64,000 bases of DNA from Bradyrhizobium sp. CB82 (GTDB taxonomy: Bacteria; Pseudomonadota; Alphaproteobacteria; Rhizobiales; Xanthobacteraceae). The notes beneath the pieces were generated by a model. It had not been told where the DNA came from and did no database searches. It saw only the letters and a program-made list of their open reading frames with translations. A program made the position numbers and the translations under genes. Numbering within the stretch: position 1 is the stretch's first letter; the number at the start of each line of letters is the position of its first letter. The stretch is taken from NCBI RefSeq assembly GCF_029714405.1, contig NZ_CP121650.1, forward strand, positions 3,229,001 through 3,293,000. The letters run 5' to 3'. Shown piece after piece: positions 18,271 to 25,179 of the stretch.

Positions 18271-18853
18271 TGGTGCCCGTGCCAGGCGTCGTTCGCTCGT
18301 GGAGCTGACTGCGGCGATGAGCCGTAGCATCGACGAGAGCCTGGTGGAGATGCCGAAGGACCCGGTTGTCGTCTCGCGGGAGGATGGACCGCGGGGCGGG
18401 CGGACGGCCAGAACTGTTGCTCAAAAGACTATTGCTCAAAAGACAACTGTTCAAAAGACAACTGCGATGGTGCCAGCGTGCTCCGCGCAGGCCGAAAATT
18501 GCGACGGCACGACCGATCTCGCCGCGGAAATCGACGACGTGCAGACTCGGTCCCTGGAGGCAATGAGGTTGGGTGTGCAAGCAGGATCGGACTCCACGGA
18601 GAAGCTTGTCCGTTTGGAAAACGACCTCTTGGAGGGCACTGCCGCCGAGTGCCACGCCGTCTTGCTCGAGCTGGTGAAACTGAACGCAGGTGCGACCTTG
18701 CAGTATACGCGGGAGTTGAGCCGCGCGAGAACAGTGTCGGAATTGATTGAGCTGTCCAGCTCACACGCAAGAAGGCAGTGTGAGCTGGTCCTGCAGCAGG
18801 GCCAATGGCTGAAGTCGTTGGTGCAGAACGTGACGAGAACCGGCGCAGAATAG
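18233..18853 (+). CDS. phasin-like protein
   Basis: A 206-residue protein. The N-terminal half is polar and low in complexity, including three five-residue repeats (TVAQK, TIAQK, TTVQK). The C-terminal roughly 100 residues are helical and amphipathic (for example LELVKLNAGATLQYTRELSR and ELIELSSSHARRQ), like the Phasin_2 domain that coats polyhydroxybutyrate granules. ATG 18233 follows GGGGAG; ATG 18239 is an alternative. With the overlapping ParA gene it may place granules for partition to daughter cells (inference). The phasin call rests on pattern and is moderate. Confidence 0.65.
   Translation: MNMDKPQSRMPADGARARRRSLVELTAAMSRSIDESLVEMPKDPVVVSREDGPRGGRTARTVAQKTIAQKTTVQKTTAMVPACSAQAENCDGTTDLAAEIDDVQTRSLEAMRLGVQAGSDSTEKLVRLENDLLEGTAAECHAVLLELVKLNAGATLQYTRELSRARTVSELIELSSSHARRQCELVLQQGQWLKSLVQNVTRTGAE
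18413..18457 (+). repeat. three tandem 15-base units within the phasin-like gene
   Basis: Units ACTGTTGCTCAAAAG, ACTATTGCTCAAAAG and ACAACTGTTCAAAAG lie head to tail in frame and encode a Lys/Thr/Gln-rich linker that could vary in length between strains. Confidence 0.8.
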
Positions 18854-18864
18854 CCGGCGTCGGA

Positions 18865-18983
18865 TTGCAAGGCTGCCGAGGCAAGGTTCGAACCGGCATT
18901 GGCCCCTCTGGCAGACCTACGCACTCGACATCTTGTAGTTGCCTTGGCAGGATCGACGACGGCGTGACGTAGTATTCGCAAGT
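18865..18983 (+). pseudogene. decayed 3' end of a second Baeyer-Villiger monooxygenase gene
   Basis: This stretch aligns by eye with the end of the EthA-like gene (about 17360-17474). It reads LPRQGSNRHWPLWQTYALDI where the intact gene has MPKQGSKRPWRLYQNYALDI, then a TAG, then after a frame change IDDGV against VDDGV, and a GTAGTATTCG matching the final GCAGTATTCG. It begins just after the phasin-like gene. The ParA-phasin pair is therefore flanked by one intact and one ruined copy of the same gene end. Confidence 0.75.
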
Positions 18984-18990
18984 GGCGCCG

Positions 18991-19193
18991 TCATCGTCTT
19001 TGTGGCTTGCGCATCGTCAGTGCCATGCCGAGATCGATCGCCAGCGCGAGCACCAGCGCGCCGCCACCGAGCTCGAACAGAACGGGATAGTCACCGCCGG
19101 TCTGCGCATACAACCAGGAGAAGCCATAGGCCGCGGCCGCCTGGAACAGCGCGAAGCTGGTGGTCGCGTGTCCCGCGCGGATCAGCCTGGTTA
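18991..19193 (-). pseudogene. C-terminal remnant of an MFS-type membrane protein
   Basis: The reverse frame reads two hydrophobic segments (TTSFALFQAAAAYGFSWLY and FELGGGALVLALAIDLGMAL) separated by AQTGGDYPV, as in the last two helices of MFS exporters. No upstream coding part exists; the frame runs straight into the tautomerase gene. It is probably a truncated leftover. A genuine 84-residue membrane protein starting at 19245 is the alternative. Confidence 0.5.
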
Positions 19194-19418
19194 CGTCGCG
19201 CGGCGGCGGCGGAATTCGGGAACGGGCAGGCCGCCCCAGCCCCAATTGTCGGTAGCGACCTCCTCGATCACCACAAAGGTCGAATCCAGCGGCTTGCCGA
19301 GGACATCGAGTAGCAACTGGCTCGAGCCCTTGATCAGCGCAGCTTTCTGCTCCGTGGTGAGCGACGTCGCACCCGGCGTCGCTCCCTCGCGGGTCACTTG
19401 AATGGTGACGATGGGCAT
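19191..19418 (-). CDS. 4-oxalocrotonate tautomerase family protein
   Basis: A 75-residue protein that, after Met removal, starts with the catalytic Pro1 (PIVTIQVTREG). The family works as small oligomers that shift double bonds in keto-enol acids of aromatic degradation. The start at 19418 is preceded by a strong AGGAGG; the longer frame up to 19469 would bury Pro1. Other family traits are LTTEQKAALIKG and the C-terminal VVIEEVATDNWGWGG. It follows the SDR gene in the same direction, 19 bases away. Confidence 0.9.
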   Translation of the reverse strand: MPIVTIQVTREGATPGATSLTTEQKAALIKGSSQLLLDVLGKPLDSTFVVIEEVATDNWGWGGLPVPEFRRRRAT

Positions 19419-19437
19419 GGTGAATCCTCCTGTCGGC

Positions 19438-20148
19438 TCAATGGCCGGCGCTCTGGCCGCCGTCGACATGCAGGATCTCGCCCGTCACGAAGCCGGCCTG
19501 CTCGAGATAGAGGACAGCATCGACGACGTCGGACATCTCGCCCATATGGCCGACCGGGTGCAGCGCGCCGAACTGGGCGTGGGTCTCGACCGGGTGCATC
19601 GGGCTCTTGATGACGCCAGGCGCAACCGCGTTCACGCGAATGCCCCGCCTGGCATATTCGACTGCCAGCGATTTCGTCGCCGCATTGAGACCACCCTTGC
19701 TCAGCGACGCCAGGACCGACGGCACGTTGGAATTGGCGTAATCAACCAGGGTGGTTGTAATCTGGACGACGTGGCCCGAGCCCTGCTTTTCCATCTCGGC
19801 GATGGCGAGCTGCGTGATGCGGAAGAAGCCCGCGACGTTGATGCCCATCACCGCCGCATAATCCTCGGCCGTGTATTGCGTGAACGGCTTTGCGACAAAG
19901 ATGCCGGCATTGTTGACCAGCGTGTCGACACGGCCGAAGCGGGCGACGGCCTGAGACACCACGCGCTCGGCGGTGTTCCAGTCGGCAATGTCGCCGGGAA
20001 CGGCGAGGACTTCGTCATCGCTCGACGGCTTGATGCTGCGGGCCGTTGCGACGACCCGATAGTTGCGGTCGCGGTAGGCTTGAACGAGGGCGGCGCCGAT
20101 GCCCTGCGATGCACCGGTGATGATGGCGACTTTCTGCTCGATACCCAT
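19438..20148 (-). CDS. short-chain dehydrogenase/reductase family protein, atypical active site
   Basis: A 236-residue Rossmann protein with the cofactor motif TGASQGIG at residues 11-18 and NNAG at 79-82. The usual catalytic YxxxK is not intact: Lys151 is present but residue 147 is Ala, and the Ser position reads ITTT. The protein may therefore not be a classical alcohol dehydrogenase. It is transcribed away from the LysR gene at 20366, its probable regulator, and toward the tautomerase gene. Confidence 0.88.
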   Translation of the reverse strand: MGIEQKVAIITGASQGIGAALVQAYRDRNYRVVATARSIKPSSDDEVLAVPGDIADWNTAERVVSQAVARFGRVDTLVNNAGIFVAKPFTQYTAEDYAAVMGINVAGFFRITQLAIAEMEKQGSGHVVQITTTLVDYANSNVPSVLASLSKGGLNAATKSLAVEYARRGIRVNAVAPGVIKSPMHPVETHAQFGALHPVGHMGEMSDVVDAVLYLEQAGFVTGEILHVDGGQSAGH

Positions 20149-20365
20149 GTTGGGCTCCTGGTGTTGAATGGATGCCCGTCGGCTGGGGAGCGACGACGGG
20201 CTCGCCCGCTGAGGTACGCCGCCGGAGCGTCCGCGCGAATACGCGCTGTCCGGCAGATACTCTTTCGCGGCGCGATCGAATGGCCGATCAGCCCTTGCGG
20301 CGGTTGTCGTGCCGCGTGTGAGCGCCTAGCTTGCGGTCGGACTTTGCTGGGGCGACGGAAAGCGC

Positions 20366-21289
20366 ATGGATCGTCTCGACGCGATGAAGGTGTTCGTCCT
20401 TGCGGTGGACGAAGGCAGCCTTGCTGCTGCTGGCCGCAAACTCCGCCGCTCGCCGGCCGCGGTGAGCCGAGCCATCGCCTTCCTGGAGGAGCGGGTCGGC
20501 ACCGAGCTCCTGCACCGGACGACGCGCTCGATCAAGCTCAGCGAGGAGGGCGAGCGTTACGTGGCGATCTGCCGACGCGTGCTGACCGAGCTGGAGGAGG
20601 CCGACGATATTGCGGCAGGGCCGCGTGCCGCGCCGCGCGGCACCCTCGCGATCACTGCGCCTGTGGTTTCCGGCGAGATGGTGCTGCGGCCGATCCTCGA
20701 TGCGTTCCTGGATGCCTACCCGACTGTGTCGGCAAAACTGTTGCTGTTCGACCGGGCGGTCAATCTGATCGAGGAGGGCATCGACGTGGCGCTCCGAATC
20801 GGTCCTCTCTCGGACTCCGCGATGGTCGCGATGAAGCTCGGCGACGTACGCCGTGTGGTGGTGGCTGCGCCGCGATATCTCAACCAGCATCCACGCATCA
20901 CAGAGCCCGGCGATCTCGCCAAGCATCAGATCGTCGCCATGGCCCACCTGCCGAATTCCTGGACGTTTGCGCCGCAGGCCGGCTCCGTCGTGCCGCGAAC
21001 CGTTCAGTTCGCGCCGCGGCTCGTGATCAACAGCACCTATGCCGCGGTTGCCTCCGCGGTCGCCGGCCGGGGCGTCGCGCGGATGTATTCCTATCAGGTC
21101 GCCGAGCAGGTGCATCGCGGCGACCTCGACATCGTGCTCGCAGGCGACGAGGATCCCGAAATACCAGTGCACCTGATTTCGCCGCAGGGCCGGCTCTCGG
21201 TCCCGAAGGTACGGGCCTTCACGGATTTTGCCGTGCCGCGGTTGAAGAAGCAGTTCGCGGTCCTCAAGAAGGCTATCGACACTCGCTGA
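20366..21289 (+). CDS. LysR-family transcriptional regulator
   Basis: A 307-residue regulator with an N-terminal winged helix (MDRLDAMKVFVLAVDEGSLA, then SPAAVSRAIAFLEERVGTEL) and a C-terminal periplasmic-binding-like effector domain from about residue 90. It is divergent from the SDR-tautomerase pair, and the 217-base gap is the likely operator region. LysR proteins usually activate the divergent genes in response to a pathway compound. Effector unknown. Confidence 0.93.
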   Translation: MDRLDAMKVFVLAVDEGSLAAAGRKLRRSPAAVSRAIAFLEERVGTELLHRTTRSIKLSEEGERYVAICRRVLTELEEADDIAAGPRAAPRGTLAITAPVVSGEMVLRPILDAFLDAYPTVSAKLLLFDRAVNLIEEGIDVALRIGPLSDSAMVAMKLGDVRRVVVAAPRYLNQHPRITEPGDLAKHQIVAMAHLPNSWTFAPQAGSVVPRTVQFAPRLVINSTYAAVASAVAGRGVARMYSYQVAEQVHRGDLDIVLAGDEDPEIPVHLISPQGRLSVPKVRAFTDFAVPRLKKQFAVLKKAIDTR

Positions 21290-21418
21290 ATTGTGACTCG
21301 CTCGCCGGGCGGAAGAGTGTGTATCGGAGACCGGCCATTCGCCGGCCTCTCGGTTGGGCCCACATGCCTGGTACAGCGACACATTGGCCGCGTGTTGCGT
21401 GCCTTCGAATTGCACGAG

Positions 21419-22474
21419 ATGAATATGTCAGGACAACCAAACGCCGATCGCCGTCGTTTCCTCGCCACCGCCGCGATCGGCGTCGCCGCACCATTCGTTC
21501 TCGGCAGCGTTGCCGCCGCGCAGTCCGGCAAGGCGAGTCCCTCGACCGTGCCGGCAATCAAGCCGGGCACGAACACGTCCTTCGCCGCGATCAAGCAGAT
21601 CGATGCCGGCGTCCTCAACGTTGGATACGCCGAGGCTGGTCCGGCCGATGGTTCCGTGGTGATCCTGCTGCACGGCTGGCCCTATGACATCCACAGTTTC
21701 GCCGATGTCGCGCCTGCGCTGGCGAAGGCGGGATATCGTGTCATCGTTCCTCATCTCCGGGGCTATGGCACGACGCGCTTCCTGTCCGGCGAGACGGTGC
21801 GAAACGGCGAGCCAGCGGCGCTCGCTGTCGACATCGTCGCGCTGATGGATGCGCTGGGCATCAAGCAGGCGACGCTCGCCGGCTATGATTGGGGCGCGCG
21901 GACCGCCAACATCATCGCGGCGCTCTGGCCGGAGCGCGTCAAGGCGATGGTGTCGGTGAGCGGCTACCTGATCTCCAGCCAGGCGGCAGGCAAGATGCCG
22001 CTGCCGCCGGTCGCCGAGCTGCAATGGTGGTATCAGTTCTATTTCGCCACCGAGCGCGGGCGCGAAGGCTATGCGAAGAACACGCACGACTTCGCCAAGC
22101 TGATCTGGAAGCTCGCCTCGCCCAAATGGAACTTCGACGACGCCACCTTCGACCGCAGCGCGGCGTCGCTCCAGAATCCCGATCACGTCGACGTCGCGAT
22201 CCACAATTATCGCTGGCGACTCGGGTTGGCCGAGGGCGAAGCCAAGTATTCCGAGCTCGAGCAACGGCTGGCGGGCCTGCCCGTGATCGCCGTGCCCACC
22301 ATCACCATGGAGGGCGACGCCAACGGCGCTCCGCATCCCGAGCCCTCCGCCTACGCAAAGAAGTTTTCCGGCAAGTACGAGCACCGGACGATCACCGGCG
22401 GTATCGGGCACAACCTGCCCCAGGAAGCCCCGCAGGCCTTTGCCCAGGCCGTCCTCGATATCGCCGCGAGCTGA
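21419..22474 (+). CDS. Tat-exported alpha/beta hydrolase, epoxide-hydrolase-like
   Basis: A 351-residue protein with a twin-arginine signal (NADRRRFLATAAIGVAAPFVLG), then an alpha/beta hydrolase fold. The oxyanion motif is HGWP; the nucleophile elbow is GYDWGAR, with Asp rather than Ser, as in epoxide hydrolases and haloalkane dehalogenases; the late His is in GGIGHNLP. It would hydrolyse an epoxide or related substrate in the periplasm. ATG 21419 or 21425 fits the signal peptide; the open frame from 21293 does not. Confidence 0.87.
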   Translation: MNMSGQPNADRRRFLATAAIGVAAPFVLGSVAAAQSGKASPSTVPAIKPGTNTSFAAIKQIDAGVLNVGYAEAGPADGSVVILLHGWPYDIHSFADVAPALAKAGYRVIVPHLRGYGTTRFLSGETVRNGEPAALAVDIVALMDALGIKQATLAGYDWGARTANIIAALWPERVKAMVSVSGYLISSQAAGKMPLPPVAELQWWYQFYFATERGREGYAKNTHDFAKLIWKLASPKWNFDDATFDRSAASLQNPDHVDVAIHNYRWRLGLAEGEAKYSELEQRLAGLPVIAVPTITMEGDANGAPHPEPSAYAKKFSGKYEHRTITGGIGHNLPQEAPQAFAQAVLDIAAS

Positions 22475-22574
22475 AAGGCGCGCCCGGCCGGCACGCGCCG
22501 GCCGCATCAAACCGCGGCATGCGTTGTTTTGCGTATTCGAGGCCTGCGATGAATCGGCCATGCTGCCCAAACGG

Positions 22575-22590
22575 TTAACGCCGGATTAAC
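22575..22590. promoter_or_regulatory. full CtrA-type binding motif
   Basis: TTAA, seven bases, then TTAAC, matching the alphaproteobacterial CtrA consensus TTAA-N7-TTAAC. It is also a 7-bp dyad (CGGTTAA with TTAACCG). It lies 53 bases before the ATG of the 51-residue gene at 22644. Confidence 0.7.
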
Positions 22591-22643
22591 CGGGACGTCC
22601 TAGGCTCTTTCGGCCGGGGTGCTCGCTAACTGAGGGTAGCCCA

Positions 22644-22799
22644 ATGGAAGCCCAGAAGATCGCGGTCGACGCCGTTGTCGCGCTGACCGATTGTGACCGC
22701 GACGCTGTCACCACCTTCATTCGCCGGCTCTATCTCGAAGGCGTCAGGGATCCCAAGCGCCTGACCTTTAGGGGACTGCAGGCACTCGCGCGGGCGTGA
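22644..22799 (+). CDS. small hypothetical protein (51 residues)
   Basis: Starts MEAQKIAVDAVVALTDCDRD and ends LTFRGLQALARA. It appears helical and soluble, with no known motif. Codon use is normal for the window. It is supported by the CtrA box just upstream and by GAGGG before the ATG. The lpxO-like gene begins 122 bases downstream in the same direction and may share the transcript. Function unknown; a cell-cycle-linked role would follow only if the CtrA site is real. Confidence 0.6.
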   Translation: MEAQKIAVDAVVALTDCDRDAVTTFIRRLYLEGVRDPKRLTFRGLQALARA

Positions 22800-22921
22800 T
22801 CGGCATCCCCAGCTGACTCAACTGTTACTGTCGAGAACGACGGAACCCGTTTGCGGCGCCTTGCCGCTGGCGCCGGGCCGGGCTACACGACACCCCAGCT
22901 GGGTCACTTGGGATCGGGGAA

Positions 22922-23851
22922 ATGCTGAAACAGCTCTTTGCGCCGCAACTCGTCATCCTCTATGTGCTTGCGGCCTCGACGATTTATGTCCATTTCCGTG
23001 GCAAGCAGCGGCTGCGCTTTGCGCGCCAGCTCGGCGATCATTCGACCTATCTCGCACCCTACAACGTGCTGATGTATGCCGGCTCGGCCGTGCCGAACAA
23101 GCCGGTGATCTCGGTGGACCAGTTTCCTGAGCTGAAACGGCTCAGCGAGAATTGGGAGACGATCCGCGACGAGGCCGTGCGCCTGTTCGATGAAGGCTTC
23201 ATCCGCGCCGCGGCCAAGAACAACGACTGGGGATTCTACTCGTTCTTCAAAAGCGGCTGGAAGCGCTTTTACCTGAAGTGGTACGACGACTTCCTGCCTT
23301 CTGCGCGCACGCTGTGCCCGAAGACGGTGGAGCTTCTGAACTCAATTCCGTCCGTGCACGGCGCGATGTTCGCGATGCTGCCGCCGGGCGGCAAGCTGGG
23401 CGCGCACCGCGATCCCTTCGCCGGCTCGCTGCGCTATCACCTCGGGCTCGTCACGCCGAACTCGAACAAGTGCCGGATTCTCGTCGATGGCGTCGAATGC
23501 GTGTGGCGCGACGGCGAGGCCTTCATGTTCGACGAGACCTTCATCCACAGCGCCGAGAACGCGACCGACGTCAATCGCATCATCCTGTTCTGCGACGTCG
23601 AGCGTCCGATGAAGTTCGGCTTCATGACGGCGATGAACCGCTGGGTCAGCCATCACATCGTCAAGGCATCGGCGACCCAGAACGTCGACGGCGAGAATGT
23701 CGGCGTGCTCAACAAGGTGTTCGGCAAGCTCTATGAGATCCACCTTGCGAGCCGTAAGGTCAAGGAATGGAACCGCAGCGTCTACTACACGCTGAAATAT
23801 TCGCTGACGGCGCTGATCCTCGGCCTCATCGTGATGTCGGCGCTGCGGTGA
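22922..23851 (+). CDS. LpxO-like lipid A 2-hydroxylase (aspartyl/asparaginyl beta-hydroxylase family)
   Basis: A 309-residue membrane-anchored Fe(II)/2-oxoglutarate dioxygenase. The N-terminal helix (LVILYVLAASTIYVHF) is followed by the catalytic domain with iron ligands HRDPF and a later His in FIHSAEN, and there is a C-terminal hydrophobic segment. LpxO of Salmonella has nearly the same length and layout and adds a 2-hydroxyl to a secondary acyl chain of lipid A. This fits the envelope genes farther right. Confidence 0.85.
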   Translation: MLKQLFAPQLVILYVLAASTIYVHFRGKQRLRFARQLGDHSTYLAPYNVLMYAGSAVPNKPVISVDQFPELKRLSENWETIRDEAVRLFDEGFIRAAAKNNDWGFYSFFKSGWKRFYLKWYDDFLPSARTLCPKTVELLNSIPSVHGAMFAMLPPGGKLGAHRDPFAGSLRYHLGLVTPNSNKCRILVDGVECVWRDGEAFMFDETFIHSAENATDVNRIILFCDVERPMKFGFMTAMNRWVSHHIVKASATQNVDGENVGVLNKVFGKLYEIHLASRKVKEWNRSVYYTLKYSLTALILGLIVMSALR

Positions 23852-23883
23852 TTGCCGCGGTCGCGCTGAATTGGGAATAGGCA

Positions 23884-24342
23884 ATGGCCCCGTTGCCGAC
23901 CGCCGACGCCGAGACAGAACAATTCTTCCGCCAGTGGCTGGAAACCTTCGCGGGCTATGTCCGCGAGGTCGACTACGCGTCGGCGAGGCCGCTCTTCCAT
24001 CCGGATGTGCTTGCCTTCGGCACGCATAGCGACGTCATCCCTGGTCTCGATCAATGGGTCGCGACTCAGTGGGACAACGTCTGGCCGAAGACGACCGACT
24101 TTCACTTCGTCCTCGATCAGACCTCGATCCTGGCGTCCCCCGACGGCACGATGGTCACCGTGATCGCACCGTGGACGAGCACGGGCTATCACCCCGATGG
24201 CATTCCGTTCCCGCGCCCCGGCCGCGCGACGATGGTATTTTCCAGAAATGCCGATGGCTGGCTGTGTGTGCATTCCCACATGTCGCTCAACCGCGGTGTC
24301 CCGCAGGTCAGTCACGCCAACCGACCGGTGAAGGCCTGGTAG
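23884..24342 (+). CDS. SnoaL/NTF2-like fold protein
   Basis: A 152-residue cytoplasmic protein with a cone-shaped NTF2-like pattern (FFRQWLETFAGYVREVDY, then VTVIAPWTSTGYHPDG and RATMVFSRNADGWLCVHSH). Such proteins act as isomerases, hydrolases or binding modules. No catalytic set is clear. It follows the lpxO-like gene by 32 bases and ends at the terminator at 24391. Confidence 0.8.
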   Translation: MAPLPTADAETEQFFRQWLETFAGYVREVDYASARPLFHPDVLAFGTHSDVIPGLDQWVATQWDNVWPKTTDFHFVLDQTSILASPDGTMVTVIAPWTSTGYHPDGIPFPRPGRATMVFSRNADGWLCVHSHMSLNRGVPQVSHANRPVKAW

Positions 24343-24390
24343 ATCGGGTCCTCCCGACCTCTTGTGCCTGAGTGATCCAACAGAAATGCA

Positions 24391-24419
24391 AAAAGGCCCC
24401 GGACACGCCGGGGCCTTTT
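24391..24419. terminator. bidirectional Rho-independent terminator
   Basis: A 12-bp perfect stem, AAAAGGCCCCGG with CCGGGGCCTTTT around ACACG, between convergent genes. The A and T runs give a usable U tract on both strands. Confidence 0.92.
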
Positions 24420-24441
24420 GATTGGTTGACGTCGTGCAGCT

Positions 24442-25143
24442 TTACTCCGGCTGGCCGATCGACACCTTCAGCGAGCCGACGCCGTCGACGCCGCATTCGA
24501 GCTTGTCGCCTGGCTGGAGCTGCGACACGCCGGCGGGTGTGCCGGTCATGATGATGTCGCCGGCGGCGAGCTTCACCTGCTGCGAAAGCTGCCAGATGAT
24601 CTCCGGCACGTTCCAGATCAGCTCGGTGAGGTCGCCCTTCTGGGCTTCCTTGCCGTTGACGGTGAGCCAGATCTTGCCCTTCGACGGATGACCGATCTTC
24701 GAGGCCGGCTGAACCGCTGAGCACGGCGCGGAGTAATCGAACGATTTGCCGATCTCCCAGGGACGCTCCTTCTTGCGCGAAGCGATCTGGAGGTCACGGC
24801 GGGTCAGGTCGATGCCGACGGCGTAGCCGTAGACGTGATCGAGCGCCTTCTCAGTGGGAATGTTGAGGCCGCCGCTCTTCATCGCGACGATCAGCTCGAC
24901 CTCGTGATGCAGGTCCTTGGTCAGCGGCGGATAGGGGATGGTGGCGCCATCGGGCACCAGCATGTCGGCGTGCTTGGCGAAGAAGAACGGCGGGGCGCGC
25001 TCGTCATTGCCCATCTCGCGGATGTGCTCGAGATAGTTGCGGCCGACACACCATATGCGGCGGACGGGGTAGCGGCCGGTCTCTCCGACGACGGGAAGCG
25101 AAGCCTGCGGCGGAAGCGGGATGACGTAGGAGGCGGCGTTCAT
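24442..25143 (-). CDS. fumarylacetoacetate hydrolase family protein
   Basis: A 233-residue hydrolase with the family pattern VGRNYLEHIREMGN, the metal-binding HHEVELIVAM, the GIDLTRRDLQ motif and the C-terminal GDIIMTGTPAGV. Small FAH members act as fumarylpyruvate hydrolases or oxaloacetate decarboxylases, and the pattern suits the former (inference). Its start is 37 bases beyond the stop of the ABC exporter gene, same direction. Confidence 0.9.
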   Translation of the reverse strand: MNAASYVIPLPPQASLPVVGETGRYPVRRIWCVGRNYLEHIREMGNDERAPPFFFAKHADMLVPDGATIPYPPLTKDLHHEVELIVAMKSGGLNIPTEKALDHVYGYAVGIDLTRRDLQIASRKKERPWEIGKSFDYSAPCSAVQPASKIGHPSKGKIWLTVNGKEAQKGDLTELIWNVPEIIWQLSQQVKLAAGDIIMTGTPAGVSQLQPGDKLECGVDGVGSLKVSIGQPE

Positions 25144-25179
25144 GAAACGGTCTCGCTGCTCTTGGGGTGATAGGGATTC

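Noticed and set aside
19402..21687. A 761-codon open frame on the plus strand
   Set aside because: It runs antisense to the SDR gene and in a wrong frame through the LysR gene; its composition is Arg/Ala-rich, as expected for GC-rich shadow frames.
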